Shown: positions 8,124 to 16,947, counted from the stretch's first letter. The stretch is 64,000 nucleotides of DNA from Alcaligenaceae bacterium (GCA_013416405.1 JACCET010000005.1:186001-250000); one strand, 5' to 3'. The notes: generated from the letters alone by a model not told the origin. Numbers and translations: made by a program.

Positions 8124-9053
8124 ATGAATCCCCCACGCAGCAGCTACCCCTATGATTATTCCCGCGTAGAAGCGGTCATGGCGCAATACCTTCCGCTCTG
8201 GCGAGCTATGGGTTTCGATGCCGTGGTGGCGATTGCTCGAGGCGGCCTGGCACCTGGGCTGATGGCCTCGGTGGGGTTGAGCCTGCCTTTATATGCACTG
8301 TTTTATTCACGCGCCGATCGCAAGGTATCCTGGTATACGGCCGAAACACCCCGCAAGCCATCCAGGATATTGCTGGTTGAGGATATCGCGGGGCGCGGGA
8401 CTACGCTTAGCGACAGCATGGCCTATTTGCATGAACAAGGCCACGAAGTCCAGGTGTTCACGCTGGCCTACGATGCCGACTCACGCATAAAGCCCGATTT
8501 CGGGCAGGAAATGCCGGCGGGCATGCGCGCCTGGTTTCCCTGGGAGCGCACATCCATTACAGAGGCTTTCGACCGCACAGCGAATCAGCCCGACCGGCCC
8601 GAACATGAGTATGCGTCCTGGGCCATAGACCTGGACGGCGTTTTGCTCATGGACTTGCCCGAGCATCTGTACGCGCAAGCCCTGCACGACACGCTGGCCC
8701 AGCGTGACCTGCTGCTGCCCAGCGAGACACTGCCGGGGCTGGACTTGTCAGACATCACCATCATCACGGGTCGTCCGGAGCAGGATCGCGAGCGCACACA
8801 GGCTTGGCTGAGCCGCCACGGTTTCCAGGGCCCTCTGGTCATGCGTGACGAAAACAAATACAGCGCCGCGCAAACCGCCACGCACAAGGCGCAGACCATC
8901 CTTGCGCGCTGCCATACCCACTTTCTGGAAAGCGACGCCGGCCAGGCGCTGGAAATTGCAAACCAAACCCGGGTGGCCCAGGTCATATGGTGGACGGGAC
9001 GGCAAGCGTTTCTGGTGCACGCCGGTGAAATACACGACCTGCGCCTGGCCTGA
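8124..9053 (+). CDS. Phosphoribosyltransferase-HAD hydrolase fusion protein
   Basis: A 309-aa two-domain protein. Residues 1-150 form a type I phosphoribosyltransferase fold: AVVAIARGGLAPG (33-45) and the PRPP loop LLVEDIAGRGTTLSDS (83-98). Residues 163-309 form a HAD-like phosphatase: the nucleophile motif AIDLDGVLL with D169/D171, motif II TGRPEQDR (215-222) and a motif IV-like ESD (269-271). The PRPP loop has Glu-Asp, one of the usual acidic pairs. The combination suggests salvage or repair of a nucleotide-like compound, but the substrate is not evident. It is 18 bp downstream of the P450 gene on the same strand. Confidence 0.8.
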   Translation: MNPPRSSYPYDYSRVEAVMAQYLPLWRAMGFDAVVAIARGGLAPGLMASVGLSLPLYALFYSRADRKVSWYTAETPRKPSRILLVEDIAGRGTTLSDSMAYLHEQGHEVQVFTLAYDADSRIKPDFGQEMPAGMRAWFPWERTSITEAFDRTANQPDRPEHEYASWAIDLDGVLLMDLPEHLYAQALHDTLAQRDLLLPSETLPGLDLSDITIITGRPEQDRERTQAWLSRHGFQGPLVMRDENKYSAAQTATHKAQTILARCHTHFLESDAGQALEIANQTRVAQVIWWTGRQAFLVHAGEIHDLRLA

Positions 9054-9170
9054 ACTTGTGGTATTTATAATTACGATGCATTATTTCGCTGACAACCTGG
9101 GCTGGCTGCTTCCTGGCCGCCCCGACCGCACTACCCGCGTGCCACGACCCTTACAGACCGGAGAGCTTTC

Positions 9171-10331
9171 TTGTCCACCCCTGCAAAAATAACCTGCGTT
9201 GAAGACTTCCGTCAGCTGGCCGAACGACGCGTGCCAAGAATGTTCTACGACTACGCCGACTCGGGCTCCTGGACTGAAAGCACCTACCGCGCCAACGAAT
9301 CCGATTTCCAGAAACTGAAGTTTCGCCAGCGGGTCGCGGTAGACCTTTCCAACCGCAGCCTGCGGACTTCCATGATAGGCATCGATGTAGCCATGCCGGT
9401 GGCCATTGCTCCCACCGGCCTGACGGGCATGCAGCATGCAGATGGTGAAATCCTGGGCGCCAAGGCCGCCGAGCGCTTCGGCATTCCGTTCACCTTGTCC
9501 ACCATGAGCGTTTGCTCGATCGAGGACATCGCGCAGCACACGAGCCGGCCGTTCTGGTTTCAACTTTACGTCATGCGCGATCGGGACTTCATGGAGCGCC
9601 TGATCGATAGGGCCAAGGCAGCCAATTGCTCGGCTCTGGTTCTCACGCTGGATCTTCAAGTGCTGGGCCAACGCCATAAAGACATCAGGAACGGGCTCTC
9701 GACCCCCCCCAAGCCCACGCTGGCCAATCTAATCAACCTGGCCACCAAGCCGCGCTGGTGCATGAATATGCTGGGCACCAAACGACGCAGCTTCGGCAAC
9801 ATCGTAGGTCACGCCAAAGGGGTCAGCGACCTTTCCTCGCTCTCGTCATGGACGGCCGAACAGTTCGATCCGGCCCTGTGCTGGAGCGACATTGAATGGA
9901 TCAAGAAACGCTGGGGTGGCAAGCTGGTGCTCAAAGGCGTCATGGACGCGCAAGACGCTCGTTTTGCCGTCGAGTCGGGTGCCGATGCCCTGATCGTTTC
10001 CAACCACGGGGGTCGTCAGCTCGACGGCGCACCCTCATCCATTTCCGCCCTGCCCGCCATTGCCCATGGTGTAGGCAAGGAAATCGAAGTCTGGATGGAC
10101 GGCGGCATACGCTCGGGACAGGACGTGCTGCGCGCGGTCGCCCTGGGCGCCAAGGGCACCATGGTCGGCCGGGCCTTTTTATATTCCCTGGGCGCCATGG
10201 GTGAAGCAGGCGTGTATCGCTGCCTGCAGATGCTGGCCAACGAACTGGATGTCACCATGGGTTTCTGCGGGCGTACCGACATCCATGACGTCGACCGCTC
10301 CATTTTGCTCAATCCGGAAATTTTCGACTGA
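9171..10331 (+). CDS. lldD: FMN-dependent L-lactate dehydrogenase / alpha-hydroxy-acid dehydrogenase
   Basis: A 386-aa member of the FMN alpha-hydroxy-acid dehydrogenase family. The flavin-binding barrel motifs are visible: VAIAPTGLTGMQHADGE, FQLYVMRDRDFMERLI, and the active-site SNHGGRQLDGAPSSI with its catalytic His and Arg, followed by WMDGGIRSGQDVLRAVALGA. These enzymes oxidise L-lactate or a related 2-hydroxy acid to the keto acid and pass electrons to quinone or cytochrome. The start is TTG at 9171, supported by a GGAGAG about 7 bases upstream. Other family members (mandelate or glycolate oxidising) are possible. It converges with the PaaY-like gene. Confidence 0.87.
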   Translation: MSTPAKITCVEDFRQLAERRVPRMFYDYADSGSWTESTYRANESDFQKLKFRQRVAVDLSNRSLRTSMIGIDVAMPVAIAPTGLTGMQHADGEILGAKAAERFGIPFTLSTMSVCSIEDIAQHTSRPFWFQLYVMRDRDFMERLIDRAKAANCSALVLTLDLQVLGQRHKDIRNGLSTPPKPTLANLINLATKPRWCMNMLGTKRRSFGNIVGHAKGVSDLSSLSSWTAEQFDPALCWSDIEWIKKRWGGKLVLKGVMDAQDARFAVESGADALIVSNHGGRQLDGAPSSISALPAIAHGVGKEIEVWMDGGIRSGQDVLRAVALGAKGTMVGRAFLYSLGAMGEAGVYRCLQMLANELDVTMGFCGRTDIHDVDRSILLNPEIFD

Positions 10332-10348
10332 AGCATCCGCGACATCGA

Positions 10349-10375
10349 GATCAGCCCTATTCCAACGGGCTGATC
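10349..10375. terminator. Possible bidirectional hairpin between lldD and the PaaY-like gene
   Basis: Perfect 9-bp arms (gatcagccc and gggctgatc) around a nine-base loop lie between two convergent genes and overlap the last codons of the leftward one. No T-run follows on either side, so terminator function is only a suggestion. Confidence 0.4.
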
Positions 10376-10947
10376 TGCGCCGGCGTCAGGCGAGGCCTGT
10401 CATCCTCGGCCTGCGCCAATGGCGGCACCGCCTGCATGCTTTCCAGGCAGCGGGTGGTCAAGCGCTGATACTGCCGGGTGCCATAAGACTTGCGCGCCAC
10501 GTCGTCATCACTCATTTCGCGCACTACACGCGCAGGCGACCCCACCACCAGACTGCGCGCAGGGATTTGTTGCCCGACCTTCACGAAAGCCATGGCAGCC
10601 ACGATGCTGGATTCGCCTATTACCGCCTGATCCATGACCACGGCGTTCATGCCCACCATGGCATTGCGTTCTATGGTGCAGCCGTGAAGCACGGCTCCAT
10701 GTCCGATATGGCCATCGACCTCGACGACGGTATCGTTCTCAAGGACACCGTGGATGACACAGGTATCCTGGACATTGGAACCCTCCTTGAGAATAATGCG
10801 GCCAAAATCACCACGCAAACTGGCCAGCGGACCTATATAAACGCCCGGCCCCACAATGACATCGCCGATCAGCACGGCGCTTGGGTGCACGTAGGCACTG
10901 GGGTCAACAACAGGTACCAAACCATCGATGGCATAGACTTTGAGCAT
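10357..10947 (-). CDS. paaY: PaaY-like hexapeptide-repeat protein (gamma-carbonic-anhydrase fold)
   Basis: A 196-aa left-handed beta-helix protein built of hexapeptide repeats ([56 protein letters not shown]). The C-terminal part [18 protein letters not shown] followed by YGTRQYQRL fits PaaY from phenylacetate degradation, a CoA-ester hydrolase thought to remove dead-end CoA adducts. The metal-ligand histidines expected of the fold fall in HG and HIGHG. The ATG at 10947 has GGAGG eight bases upstream and is preferred over an upstream in-frame ATG at 10989. No other paa genes are nearby, so a generic carbonic-anhydrase-like role remains possible. Confidence 0.75.
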   Translation of the reverse strand: MLKVYAIDGLVPVVDPSAYVHPSAVLIGDVIVGPGVYIGPLASLRGDFGRIILKEGSNVQDTCVIHGVLENDTVVEVDGHIGHGAVLHGCTIERNAMVGMNAVVMDQAVIGESSIVAAMAFVKVGQQIPARSLVVGSPARVVREMSDDDVARKSYGTRQYQRLTTRCLESMQAVPPLAQAEDDRPRLTPAQISPLE

Positions 10948-11049
10948 GGGGTGAGCCTCCATAACATAATATTCCTGACAATAGCCCAAGACTTTACACC
11001 ACCGGGCTTGCTACAATTCGCGGTTCATACTTCATGGATTGATAGCCTT

Positions 11050-11652
11050 ATGGGATTTGAACAACTTGCCGCGCTGAAGCGCGAGCTGGTCGCGCAAGCT
11101 GAGCAGGAAAAGCGGAATACTCGCAAGACACCACAAAACGCCCGTAAAACGGCGCGTAAACCGGCACAGGAATCTCCTGTCGACCCTGTTGTCATTACTA
11201 TTTCCCGCCTGCAAAAGCAATTTCCCCTGGCCTTTCCCAAGAAGCCGGCACCCAAGCTTCCCCTGAAACTGGGCATACATAAAGACTTGTATGAACAGGC
11301 CGAGGCCTTGAAGCTCACTAACGCCGAGATCAAGGAAGCCGTCAAGACATGGTGCCAGGGCAGCCGCTACTGGGCCTGCATGACAGAAAATGCGCCCCGA
11401 TTGAACTTGAATGGTGAACCGGCCGGCGAGGTCACCGCCGCCGATGCCCAGCACGCCAAGCAATTGGCCAACCGCCGGCGATCCAATGCCATGCGATCAC
11501 GCAAACAAGAAGCCGGCAAATCGGTCGCCACAGAAGCAGCTGCTGCGCAACCACCGGCAACCGTGCAGTCACCTGTACAGGTGACCCCTAGCGCCGAAGC
11601 ACCTGCAGCGGAAGCATCCGGCACTCCTGATCACAGCGCAAACACGCCATAA
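11050..11652 (+). CDS. proQ: ProQ/FinO-domain RNA-binding protein
   Basis: A 200-aa protein starting MGFEQLAALKRELVAQAEQE, with a basic N-terminal linker, a FinO/ProQ core (ISRLQKQFPLAFPKKP, LPLKLGIHKDLYEQAEALKL, IKEAVKTWCQGSRYWACM and RLNLNGEPAGEV) and an Ala/Pro-rich tail. Proteins of this family bind structured sRNAs and mRNA 3' ends and act as global post-transcriptional chaperones. A frame open to 10201 extends upstream, but that part lies antisense to the PaaY-like gene and is not protein-like, so the ATG at 11050 is chosen. Its 3' end overlaps the convergent LysE gene by 22 bp. Confidence 0.88.
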   Translation: MGFEQLAALKRELVAQAEQEKRNTRKTPQNARKTARKPAQESPVDPVVITISRLQKQFPLAFPKKPAPKLPLKLGIHKDLYEQAEALKLTNAEIKEAVKTWCQGSRYWACMTENAPRLNLNGEPAGEVTAADAQHAKQLANRRRSNAMRSRKQEAGKSVATEAAAAQPPATVQSPVQVTPSAEAPAAEASGTPDHSANTP

Positions 11653-12227
11653 AGCGAAGCCACCAGCAATATCGCCATCACGATATTGAAGCGCTGCACC
11701 GACTCAGGCCGGTGCAGCAGGCGGCGCACGCCGCTGCCGAACAAAGTCCAGGCGCTGATGCTCGGAAAATTGATGAGCGACACAACCAGCGCACCCAGCG
11801 CGAGATTCCAGTAGAAATTTTCTTGCGGCATATAGGCCGCCACTATCCCCACCGCCATGACCCACGCCTTGGGATTGACCCACTGGAAGGCTGCCGCCTG
11901 CATGAAGGTAAAGGGCTTGGCACGCGCTTGCCCGCTGTCTATTGCACCGGCCCGCGCAATGCGCCAGGCCAGATACAGCAAATACACGGCACCAATATAT
12001 TTCAGCGCGGTATAAAGCATGGGAAAGGCTTCGAATACGGTACCCAGGCCCACACCGACCAGCAGCAGCATGATGGCCACGCCTATCGTAATGCCCAGCA
12101 TATGTGGCAGCGAGCGGCGATAGCCGAACGTCGACCCTGACGCCGTCAGCATGACATTATTCGGGCCGGGAGTAATGGAATTGACAAAGGTGAATACGGC
12201 CAAGGACAGTAATATGCTGGGTGTCAT
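11631..12227 (-). CDS. LysE/RhtB family amino-acid exporter
   Basis: A 198-aa inner-membrane protein with about six hydrophobic helices. The signature FVNSITPGPNNVMLTASGST lies near the N-terminus, and FQWVNPKAWVMAVGIVAAYM in the second half matches the LysE/RhtB repeat pattern. These carriers export amino acids or derivatives driven by proton motive force. The gene is divergent from a MocR regulator across 114 bp that contain a perfect inverted repeat, so it is a good candidate target of that regulator. Confidence 0.88.
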   Translation of the reverse strand: MTPSILLSLAVFTFVNSITPGPNNVMLTASGSTFGYRRSLPHMLGITIGVAIMLLLVGVGLGTVFEAFPMLYTALKYIGAVYLLYLAWRIARAGAIDSGQARAKPFTFMQAAAFQWVNPKAWVMAVGIVAAYMPQENFYWNLALGALVVSLINFPSISAWTLFGSGVRRLLHRPESVQRFNIVMAILLVASLYGVFAL

Positions 12228-12306
12228 GGAAAAACTTTATGATTGGGTGGTGTGGGACAAGTCAGCATACTAACGCACCGTGCCAATACAGTACCTATAC
12301 AATAGA

Positions 12307-12326
12307 CCAGTTCACTATCTAACTGG
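12307..12326. promoter_or_regulatory. Candidate MocR operator in the LysE-MocR intergenic region
   Basis: A perfect inverted repeat CCAGTT-N8-AACTGG sits 16 bp before the MocR start codon and between the divergent genes. GntR-family head domains bind such dyads. The position suggests autoregulation and control of the exporter. Binding is inferred, not shown. Confidence 0.5.
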
Positions 12327-12341
12327 CCTGGTACCGTTACC

Positions 12342-13817
12342 ATGACACTTTCAAGCAAGCTCAATACGCCCTGGCAACCGCTCAGAGCTTCCAGCATTTC
12401 GTTGGTGGATCAGCTGGTTGAACATCTTGGCACGCGTATCCGCAACCACGGCCTGCGTTCGGGAACGCGACTGCCCTCGGTCAGGTCCATGGCCGATGAA
12501 ACCGGCCTCAGCCGCTTCACGGTCGTCCAGGCCTACGACCGTCTCGTGGCGCAAGGCATCATACAATCCAGACGCGGCTCAGGCTTCTATGTATCGCCTC
12601 CGGCGCCCAGCCCGATGCCCGCAACGGCTTCCCACCCCAGTCTGGCGCCCGACGCCGCCTTTGACACGGCCTTTTTGCTGCGCAGCATGTTCCGCGAGGA
12701 CGCGTTGCCCAATTTGCCGGGCAGCGCCGGCCTGTTGCCGCCCTCCTGGATGGACCACGAGATGGTGGCCGCGGCCATACGAACGGTAGGCCGCAGCATA
12801 GGCCGCAGTCTGGTGAGCTACGGCGTGCCAAAAGGGTTGAAAGCGCTGCGCCAGCAAATTGCCCTGACCTTGCATGCCCAGGACGTGCCTGCCCATCCAG
12901 ACATGCACCTGATGACGGTTGCCGGTGTCACTCACGGCTTGGACCTGATTTCACGCACTTTCATCAGGCCGGGTGATACGGTATTTGTGGAGGACCCGGG
13001 CTGGTTCCTGATATTCGGCCGCCTGACGGCGCTGGGTGCCAAAGTGGTGGGTATACCCCGACTGGCCGACGGGCCCGATACGCAAGCGCTGGCGCATCTG
13101 GCCGAGCGACATCACCCAAAACTGTTCATTACCAATACTGCGGTTCACAATCCCACGGGCCATACGCTGTCGGCCGGGGTCGCCTACGAAATTCTGCGCA
13201 TTGCCGAGCGTTTCAATTTTCTGCTGGTTGAAGACGACACCTATGCCGATTTTCACCCTGCCTCACCAGTACGCCTGGCAGCCCTGGATCGTCTTAACCG
13301 GGTACTGCTGGTGGGAGGCTATTCCAAAACGCTGGCTGCCAGCCTGCGGGTCGGTTACGTAGCCGGCGCACCGGCCCTTATCGACCAACTGGTTGATACC
13401 AAGCTGCTGGGCGCACTGACCACACCAGAACTTGGGGAACAGGTTCTGTATCGCATACTTGCCGAAGGTCACTACCGCCGTCATGTAGAACGCTTGCGCA
13501 CCCGCGTGGACCATGCCCGCGATCAATGCATCAAGATGCTGCTGCAGGCAGGCTGTTCGGTACCGCATGAACCCCATGCGGGCATGTTCGTATGGGCCGA
13601 CTGTGGCATGGATACCGAGGTGCTCGCGCGCAGGGCTGCGGCAACCGGCGTGCTGTTTGCGCCCGGCGTTCTGTTCTCGCCGGTCCAGGCGCCTTCTTCG
13701 CGATTCAGGCTGGCGGTTTCCATGGTCGATGATCCCAAGGGATGGCAGACGCTGGAAGCGTTGCTGAAGCAGGCGCAAAGTGGCACTCAGTATCGGCAAA
13801 CCACACAGCTGGTGTAG
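12342..13817 (+). CDS. MocR-family regulator (GntR DNA-binding domain fused to aminotransferase)
   Basis: A 491-aa protein. Residues 1-75 are a GntR winged helix (LVEHLGTRIRNHGLRSGTRL, then SVRSMADETGLSRFTVVQAY and GIIQSRRGSGFYV). The remainder is a fold type I aminotransferase with PLP motifs: GVTHGLDLISR, FVEDPGWFLIFG, NTAVHNPTGHTLS, VEDDTYADF, and GGYSKTLAASLRVGYVAGAP with the PLP lysine in SKT. MocR proteins use PLP or an amine adduct as an effector. It is divergent from a LysE exporter, so export of an amino compound may be what it controls. It ends 3 bp from the convergent M20 gene. Confidence 0.93.
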   Translation: MTLSSKLNTPWQPLRASSISLVDQLVEHLGTRIRNHGLRSGTRLPSVRSMADETGLSRFTVVQAYDRLVAQGIIQSRRGSGFYVSPPAPSPMPATASHPSLAPDAAFDTAFLLRSMFREDALPNLPGSAGLLPPSWMDHEMVAAAIRTVGRSIGRSLVSYGVPKGLKALRQQIALTLHAQDVPAHPDMHLMTVAGVTHGLDLISRTFIRPGDTVFVEDPGWFLIFGRLTALGAKVVGIPRLADGPDTQALAHLAERHHPKLFITNTAVHNPTGHTLSAGVAYEILRIAERFNFLLVEDDTYADFHPASPVRLAALDRLNRVLLVGGYSKTLAASLRVGYVAGAPALIDQLVDTKLLGALTTPELGEQVLYRILAEGHYRRHVERLRTRVDHARDQCIKMLLQAGCSVPHEPHAGMFVWADCGMDTEVLARRAAATGVLFAPGVLFSPVQAPSSRFRLAVSMVDDPKGWQTLEALLKQAQSGTQYRQTTQLV

Positions 13818-13820
13818 GTG

Positions 13821-15026
13821 TCACCCGCCCATGGCCAAGCCCAGCCAGTGCCGGGTCAGCGCCACCCAATAGCTGGCGCCAATAGGAATCAGATCGTCAT
13901 TGAAGTCGTAACTGGCATTGTGCAAGGTGCAAGGGCCCTCGCCGTGCCCCGGCAGGCGATGGTCGCCCTGACCGTTGCCTATCCAGAGATAGCAGCCCGG
14001 CCGCTCTTTGAGCATCAGGGCAAAGTCCTCGCCGGTCATGGCGGGCTGGACTGCATCGTCAACATTATCGGGGCCAACCAGGTCTTTCAGCACCTGAACG
14101 CTGAAGGCGGTCTCATTTGGATGATTGATGGTGGGCGGATACTTGCGGTCAAAAGTAAAGTCTGCCGTACAACCATAACCTTCGCTGATGCTGTGTACCA
14201 GCTCGCGTATGCGCTGCTCTATGATGTCCAGCGTTTCTTCGGTAAAGGTGCGCACTGTGCCACGCAGTTCCGCCGTATCAGGAATGACATTATCGGCGGA
14301 ACCGGCATGAATCTGCGTGATGCTCAGGACGGCCGGATCATAGGGATTGCGATTGCGCGTGACTATGCTTTGCAAGGCCTGTGTCAGATTCGTGGCCGCC
14401 ATGATGGGATCCACACCCAAATGCGGCATGGCGGCATGGGCGCCCTTGCCGGTTATACGTACCGTAAAGTAATTGCTGGATGCCATGATGGGGCCCACGC
14501 AGACTCCAAACTTGCCTACAGGCAGACCAGGCCAGTTATGCATGCCGAACACGGCCTGCATGGGAAAGCGCGTGAACAAACCGTCTTCGATCATGCGACG
14601 GGCACCCACATGGCCCTCTTCGGCGGGCTGGAAGATCACATACGCCACGCCGTCGAAATCACGGTGCTGCGCCAGATGGCGTGCGGCAGCCAGCAGCATC
14701 GCTGTGTGCCCGTCGTGACCGCAAGCATGCATCTTTCCGGGATAAACACTGGCATGCTCAAAGGTATTGTGCTCTTGCATTGGCAGGGCATCCATGTCGG
14801 CCCGAAGCCCGATCGATCGCCCGTTGTCGGACTTGCCTCGAATTACTCCCACCACGCCGGTTACGCCCAGCCCGCGATGCACCTCGATGCCCCATGACTC
14901 CAACTGCTGCGCCACGATATCCGATGTTCTGTTTTCCTGATAGGCCAACTCGGGATGCGCGTGCAGATCACGTCGAATGGCGGCCATTTCATCCTGACTA
15001 TCGATTATCGATTCAACAAGCTTCAT
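13821..15026 (-). CDS. M20 family amidohydrolase (hippurate hydrolase-like)
   Basis: A 401-aa zinc peptidase/amidohydrolase. Metal-site motifs are present: GLRADMDALPM, MHACGHDGHTAMLL, FQPAEEGHVGARRMIEDG with the catalytic Glu pair, MHNWPG, and the C-terminal MTGEDFALM and LHNASYDFNDD. The lid dimerisation domain lies in the middle (GKGAHAAMPHLGVDPI). The family removes acyl groups from N-acyl amino acids such as hippurate. The frame is open to 15173, but the ATG at 15026 (MKLVESIIDSQDEM) begins at the normal family position and follows cgggg. The true substrate is unknown. Confidence 0.9.
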   Translation of the reverse strand: MKLVESIIDSQDEMAAIRRDLHAHPELAYQENRTSDIVAQQLESWGIEVHRGLGVTGVVGVIRGKSDNGRSIGLRADMDALPMQEHNTFEHASVYPGKMHACGHDGHTAMLLAAARHLAQHRDFDGVAYVIFQPAEEGHVGARRMIEDGLFTRFPMQAVFGMHNWPGLPVGKFGVCVGPIMASSNYFTVRITGKGAHAAMPHLGVDPIMAATNLTQALQSIVTRNRNPYDPAVLSITQIHAGSADNVIPDTAELRGTVRTFTEETLDIIEQRIRELVHSISEGYGCTADFTFDRKYPPTINHPNETAFSVQVLKDLVGPDNVDDAVQPAMTGEDFALMLKERPGCYLWIGNGQGDHRLPGHGEGPCTLHNASYDFNDDLIPIGASYWVALTRHWLGLAMGG

Positions 15027-15042
15027 ATCCAGTACCCCGTAA

Positions 15043-15486
15043 CTATTCGTCCACCAGACCGCGATCCTGAAGCAGCTGCAGACAATCGGGGCCTTCGTCT
15101 TCATCACCGTCGAAAATGTCGACGCCATCCAGCATATAGGCGCGCAGCAATTCGTCGATGGCGCCGGCATCATCCAGGCGCAGCAGCGTCTTGCCCAGCA
15201 TATAGTGGATGAACGGATTGCCCTGCCCTTCAGGACAATTCAATGCGGTGAACAAGGCATCCTTGGCCATTTCAAAATCGGCCGATTGATAATAGGCATC
15301 ACCCAATGAGGCATAGAGCCAGGTGGCCGCGACCCAGTCCAGCTGGGGCTCGGGCAGCAAGGCCAGGGCCCGGCGCCAATTTTCTATGGCCCCTTCAAAA
15401 TCATCGTCATCACTGCACTCATTGCCGGCTTCCGACAAACTTTCAATCTGCTCATAGATATCGTCGGGAAGTTCTGTGGGTTCCAT
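15043..15486 (-). CDS. TPR-like protein, candidate T6SS immunity protein (second copy)
   Basis: A 147-aa acidic helical protein starting MEPTELPDDIYEQIESLSEA, after AAGGA. It has tetratricopeptide-like units (FEGAIENWRRALALLPEP, then ATWLYASLGDAYYQSADFEM). It resembles the next gene upstream (15563-16012): both have a helix pair followed by LLPEPQLD or IPDPKLD and an AxW or HYQ helix. The order toxin, TPR, TPR suggests duplicated cognate immunity for the DUF4150-nuclease effector. Function is inferred from position and architecture. The frame extends to 15756 upstream, but that part is not protein-like and overlaps the neighbour. Confidence 0.65.
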   Translation of the reverse strand: MEPTELPDDIYEQIESLSEAGNECSDDDDFEGAIENWRRALALLPEPQLDWVAATWLYASLGDAYYQSADFEMAKDALFTALNCPEGQGNPFIHYMLGKTLLRLDDAGAIDELLRAYMLDGVDIFDGDEDEGPDCLQLLQDRGLVDE

Positions 15487-15562
15487 TTGTGTCCTTGATC
15501 TAGATCTTGCTAAGTGCGCGGGTGGGCAGTCTGTCGTGGCAAACCCAGCACAATATTCAATA

Positions 15563-16012
15563 TTACTTGGATAGTTTCTTTTCTTTGGCCCTGTCCATAT
15601 AAAAAGCCAGGTACTCCGGCTTCTCGCCCAGGAATGGACGGGTCTTGTATGCCTTGAACAGACGCTGGAACAGATCAAAAGCCGGCTCAAATTCGCCGGC
15701 CTGGTAATGAACGGTGGCCGCAATGAAATCGATATGGGGTTCAGGCTCTGGTCCATAGGCCTGGCGTGCCAGCGGCAGCCACTCCTTGGCTTTCAGGGGC
15801 TGCCCGATATCACGGTAGAACTTAACCAGATCAGCCGTCATCGATTGGGCATGGTCGTAATCAAGCTTGGGATCGGGAATGCAATTCCAGCACGCCAGCA
15901 CATACCTTTCCGCCTCAGCGAAATCGCCGGCTTCTTCGGCCGTGCGGCTCAGTGCGCCATATTCGTAGAGTTTTTTTTCCGCCTCGGGCGGCAAGGGCAA
16001 TACGTCTTCCAT
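15563..16012 (-). CDS. TPR-like protein, candidate T6SS immunity protein (first copy)
   Basis: A 149-aa helical protein with repeated TPR-like helices (EEAGDFAEAERYVLACWNCI, FIAATVHYQAGEFEPAFDLF). It starts 17 bp downstream of the stop of the DUF4150-toxin gene. Immunity proteins of polymorphic toxins are typically small, encoded immediately 3' of the toxin and sometimes tandemly duplicated; this gene and its neighbour fit. No signal peptide is seen, which matches protection against a cytoplasm-acting nuclease. The specific toxin-immunity pairing is an inference. Confidence 0.65.
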   Translation of the reverse strand: MEDVLPLPPEAEKKLYEYGALSRTAEEAGDFAEAERYVLACWNCIPDPKLDYDHAQSMTADLVKFYRDIGQPLKAKEWLPLARQAYGPEPEPHIDFIAATVHYQAGEFEPAFDLFQRLFKAYKTRPFLGEKPEYLAFYMDRAKEKKLSK

Positions 16013-16029
16013 GCAACTTTCCTGGCCGC

Positions 16030-16947
16030 CTAGGGGAATAACGGCGGCAAATAGTTAATGCCAAGTTTAGCGCCCTCTGAGCGATTGAACTTGAAATGAT
16101 CCAGTATGTAATTGTCGGAATCGAGCATCCATTTCCTGACGGCCGGGGATTTGGGACCGGTGAACCGCCCTACGTCGTTCCAGTACGACACGGCATCGGT
16201 CTTGTGGGCCATGTCAGCATCTTTCAGCGGATACCAGTTCTTGTCCGACGCCTTGAATTCCACCTCACCGTTGGGCTTATCGCGCAGCGTCTTGTCGTCA
16301 CGCATTTTCTGTTGTACTTCACGCCCGGTTCTGGATTTCTTGCCAGGCGTCCTGCCCACGTACTGCTCGCGCAGGCTTTTCTTGCGCGGCGTGGACGACT
16401 TGCCGGGCACTGATTTGCCGGAGCTGGGCTTGCCTGTCGCTGTCTTGGCGTTGTGTCCTGGCTTGGCAGCCTTGCCCGCATTGCCCGCGGAACCACTGCC
16501 GCCACGGCCAGCCCCTCCGCGGCCCGCCTTGCCTGCACCGGCCGCGCCTCCACCGCCCCCGGCGCCCAATAAAAGCACTTTGATCTGGCTGGGCACTACG
16601 CGCATCCCCAGGGCATTGCATCGGTTCTGCACCGCCAGGCTGGTCAGCCGTGTAGCGGGAATGCACTTGAACAGCACATTCGGGACGCAAGTAATATGAC
16701 GCGACGGCCCCATGACCGACGGAGAGATCAGCCCTAGTGCCAGCCCCGGGTTATCGCCATTGGTCATTGGGATGGTGGTCAGCAGATTATGCGCCGGCAT
16801 GCCCATCAACAGGATATTCCAGGCATTCGGGATGCCCATGGGGCCCAGCGCCAGATTGGGATAGGGAATGGGCAACAAGGCAGGCGGGGTCTTGCAGATA
16901 TCCGGAAAGGCCAGGTCCAGTCCCATCAGCTGACAGTTTGCAAACAT
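16030..16947 (-). CDS. T6SS effector: DUF4150 PAAR-like domain with C-terminal HNH/EndoVII-type nuclease domain
   Basis: A 305-aa polymorphic toxin. Residues 1-130 form a DUF4150 PAAR-like spike tip (MFANCQLMGLDLAFPDICKT, GIPNAWNILLMGMPAHNL, MTNGDNPGLALGLISPSVMG). A Gly/Ala/Lys-rich linker (about 135-200) follows. The C-terminal domain contains DMAHKTDAVSYWND and DSDNYILDHFKFNRSEGAKL. The His and Asn-rich pattern resembles the GH-E type of the HNH/EndoVII superfamily, so DNA cleavage is the likely activity (inference). The ATG at 16947 follows AAGGAAGG; an upstream frame to 17004 overlaps the neighbour and is not used. Two TPR genes directly downstream are the probable immunity genes. Confidence 0.75.
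   Translation of the reverse strand: MFANCQLMGLDLAFPDICKTPPALLPIPYPNLALGPMGIPNAWNILLMGMPAHNLLTTIPMTNGDNPGLALGLISPSVMGPSRHITCVPNVLFKCIPATRLTSLAVQNRCNALGMRVVPSQIKVLLLGAGGGGGAAGAGKAGRGGAGRGGSGSAGNAGKAAKPGHNAKTATGKPSSGKSVPGKSSTPRKKSLREQYVGRTPGKKSRTGREVQQKMRDDKTLRDKPNGEVEFKASDKNWYPLKDADMAHKTDAVSYWNDVGRFTGPKSPAVRKWMLDSDNYILDHFKFNRSEGAKLGINYLPPLFP

Noticed and set aside
10201-11049. Upstream extension of the ProQ frame by 283 codons
   Set aside because: The extension overlaps lldD and lies antisense to the PaaY-like gene; the FinO/ProQ homology begins at the ATG at 11050.
13818-14897. 359-aa rightward frame antisense to the M20 amidohydrolase
   Set aside because: The M20 gene is unambiguous; the antisense frame is a codon-bias shadow.
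16112-16699. 195-aa rightward frame antisense to the DUF4150 toxin linker
   Set aside because: It is a proline/alanine-rich mirror of the Gly/Ala linker and not a plausible immunity gene.
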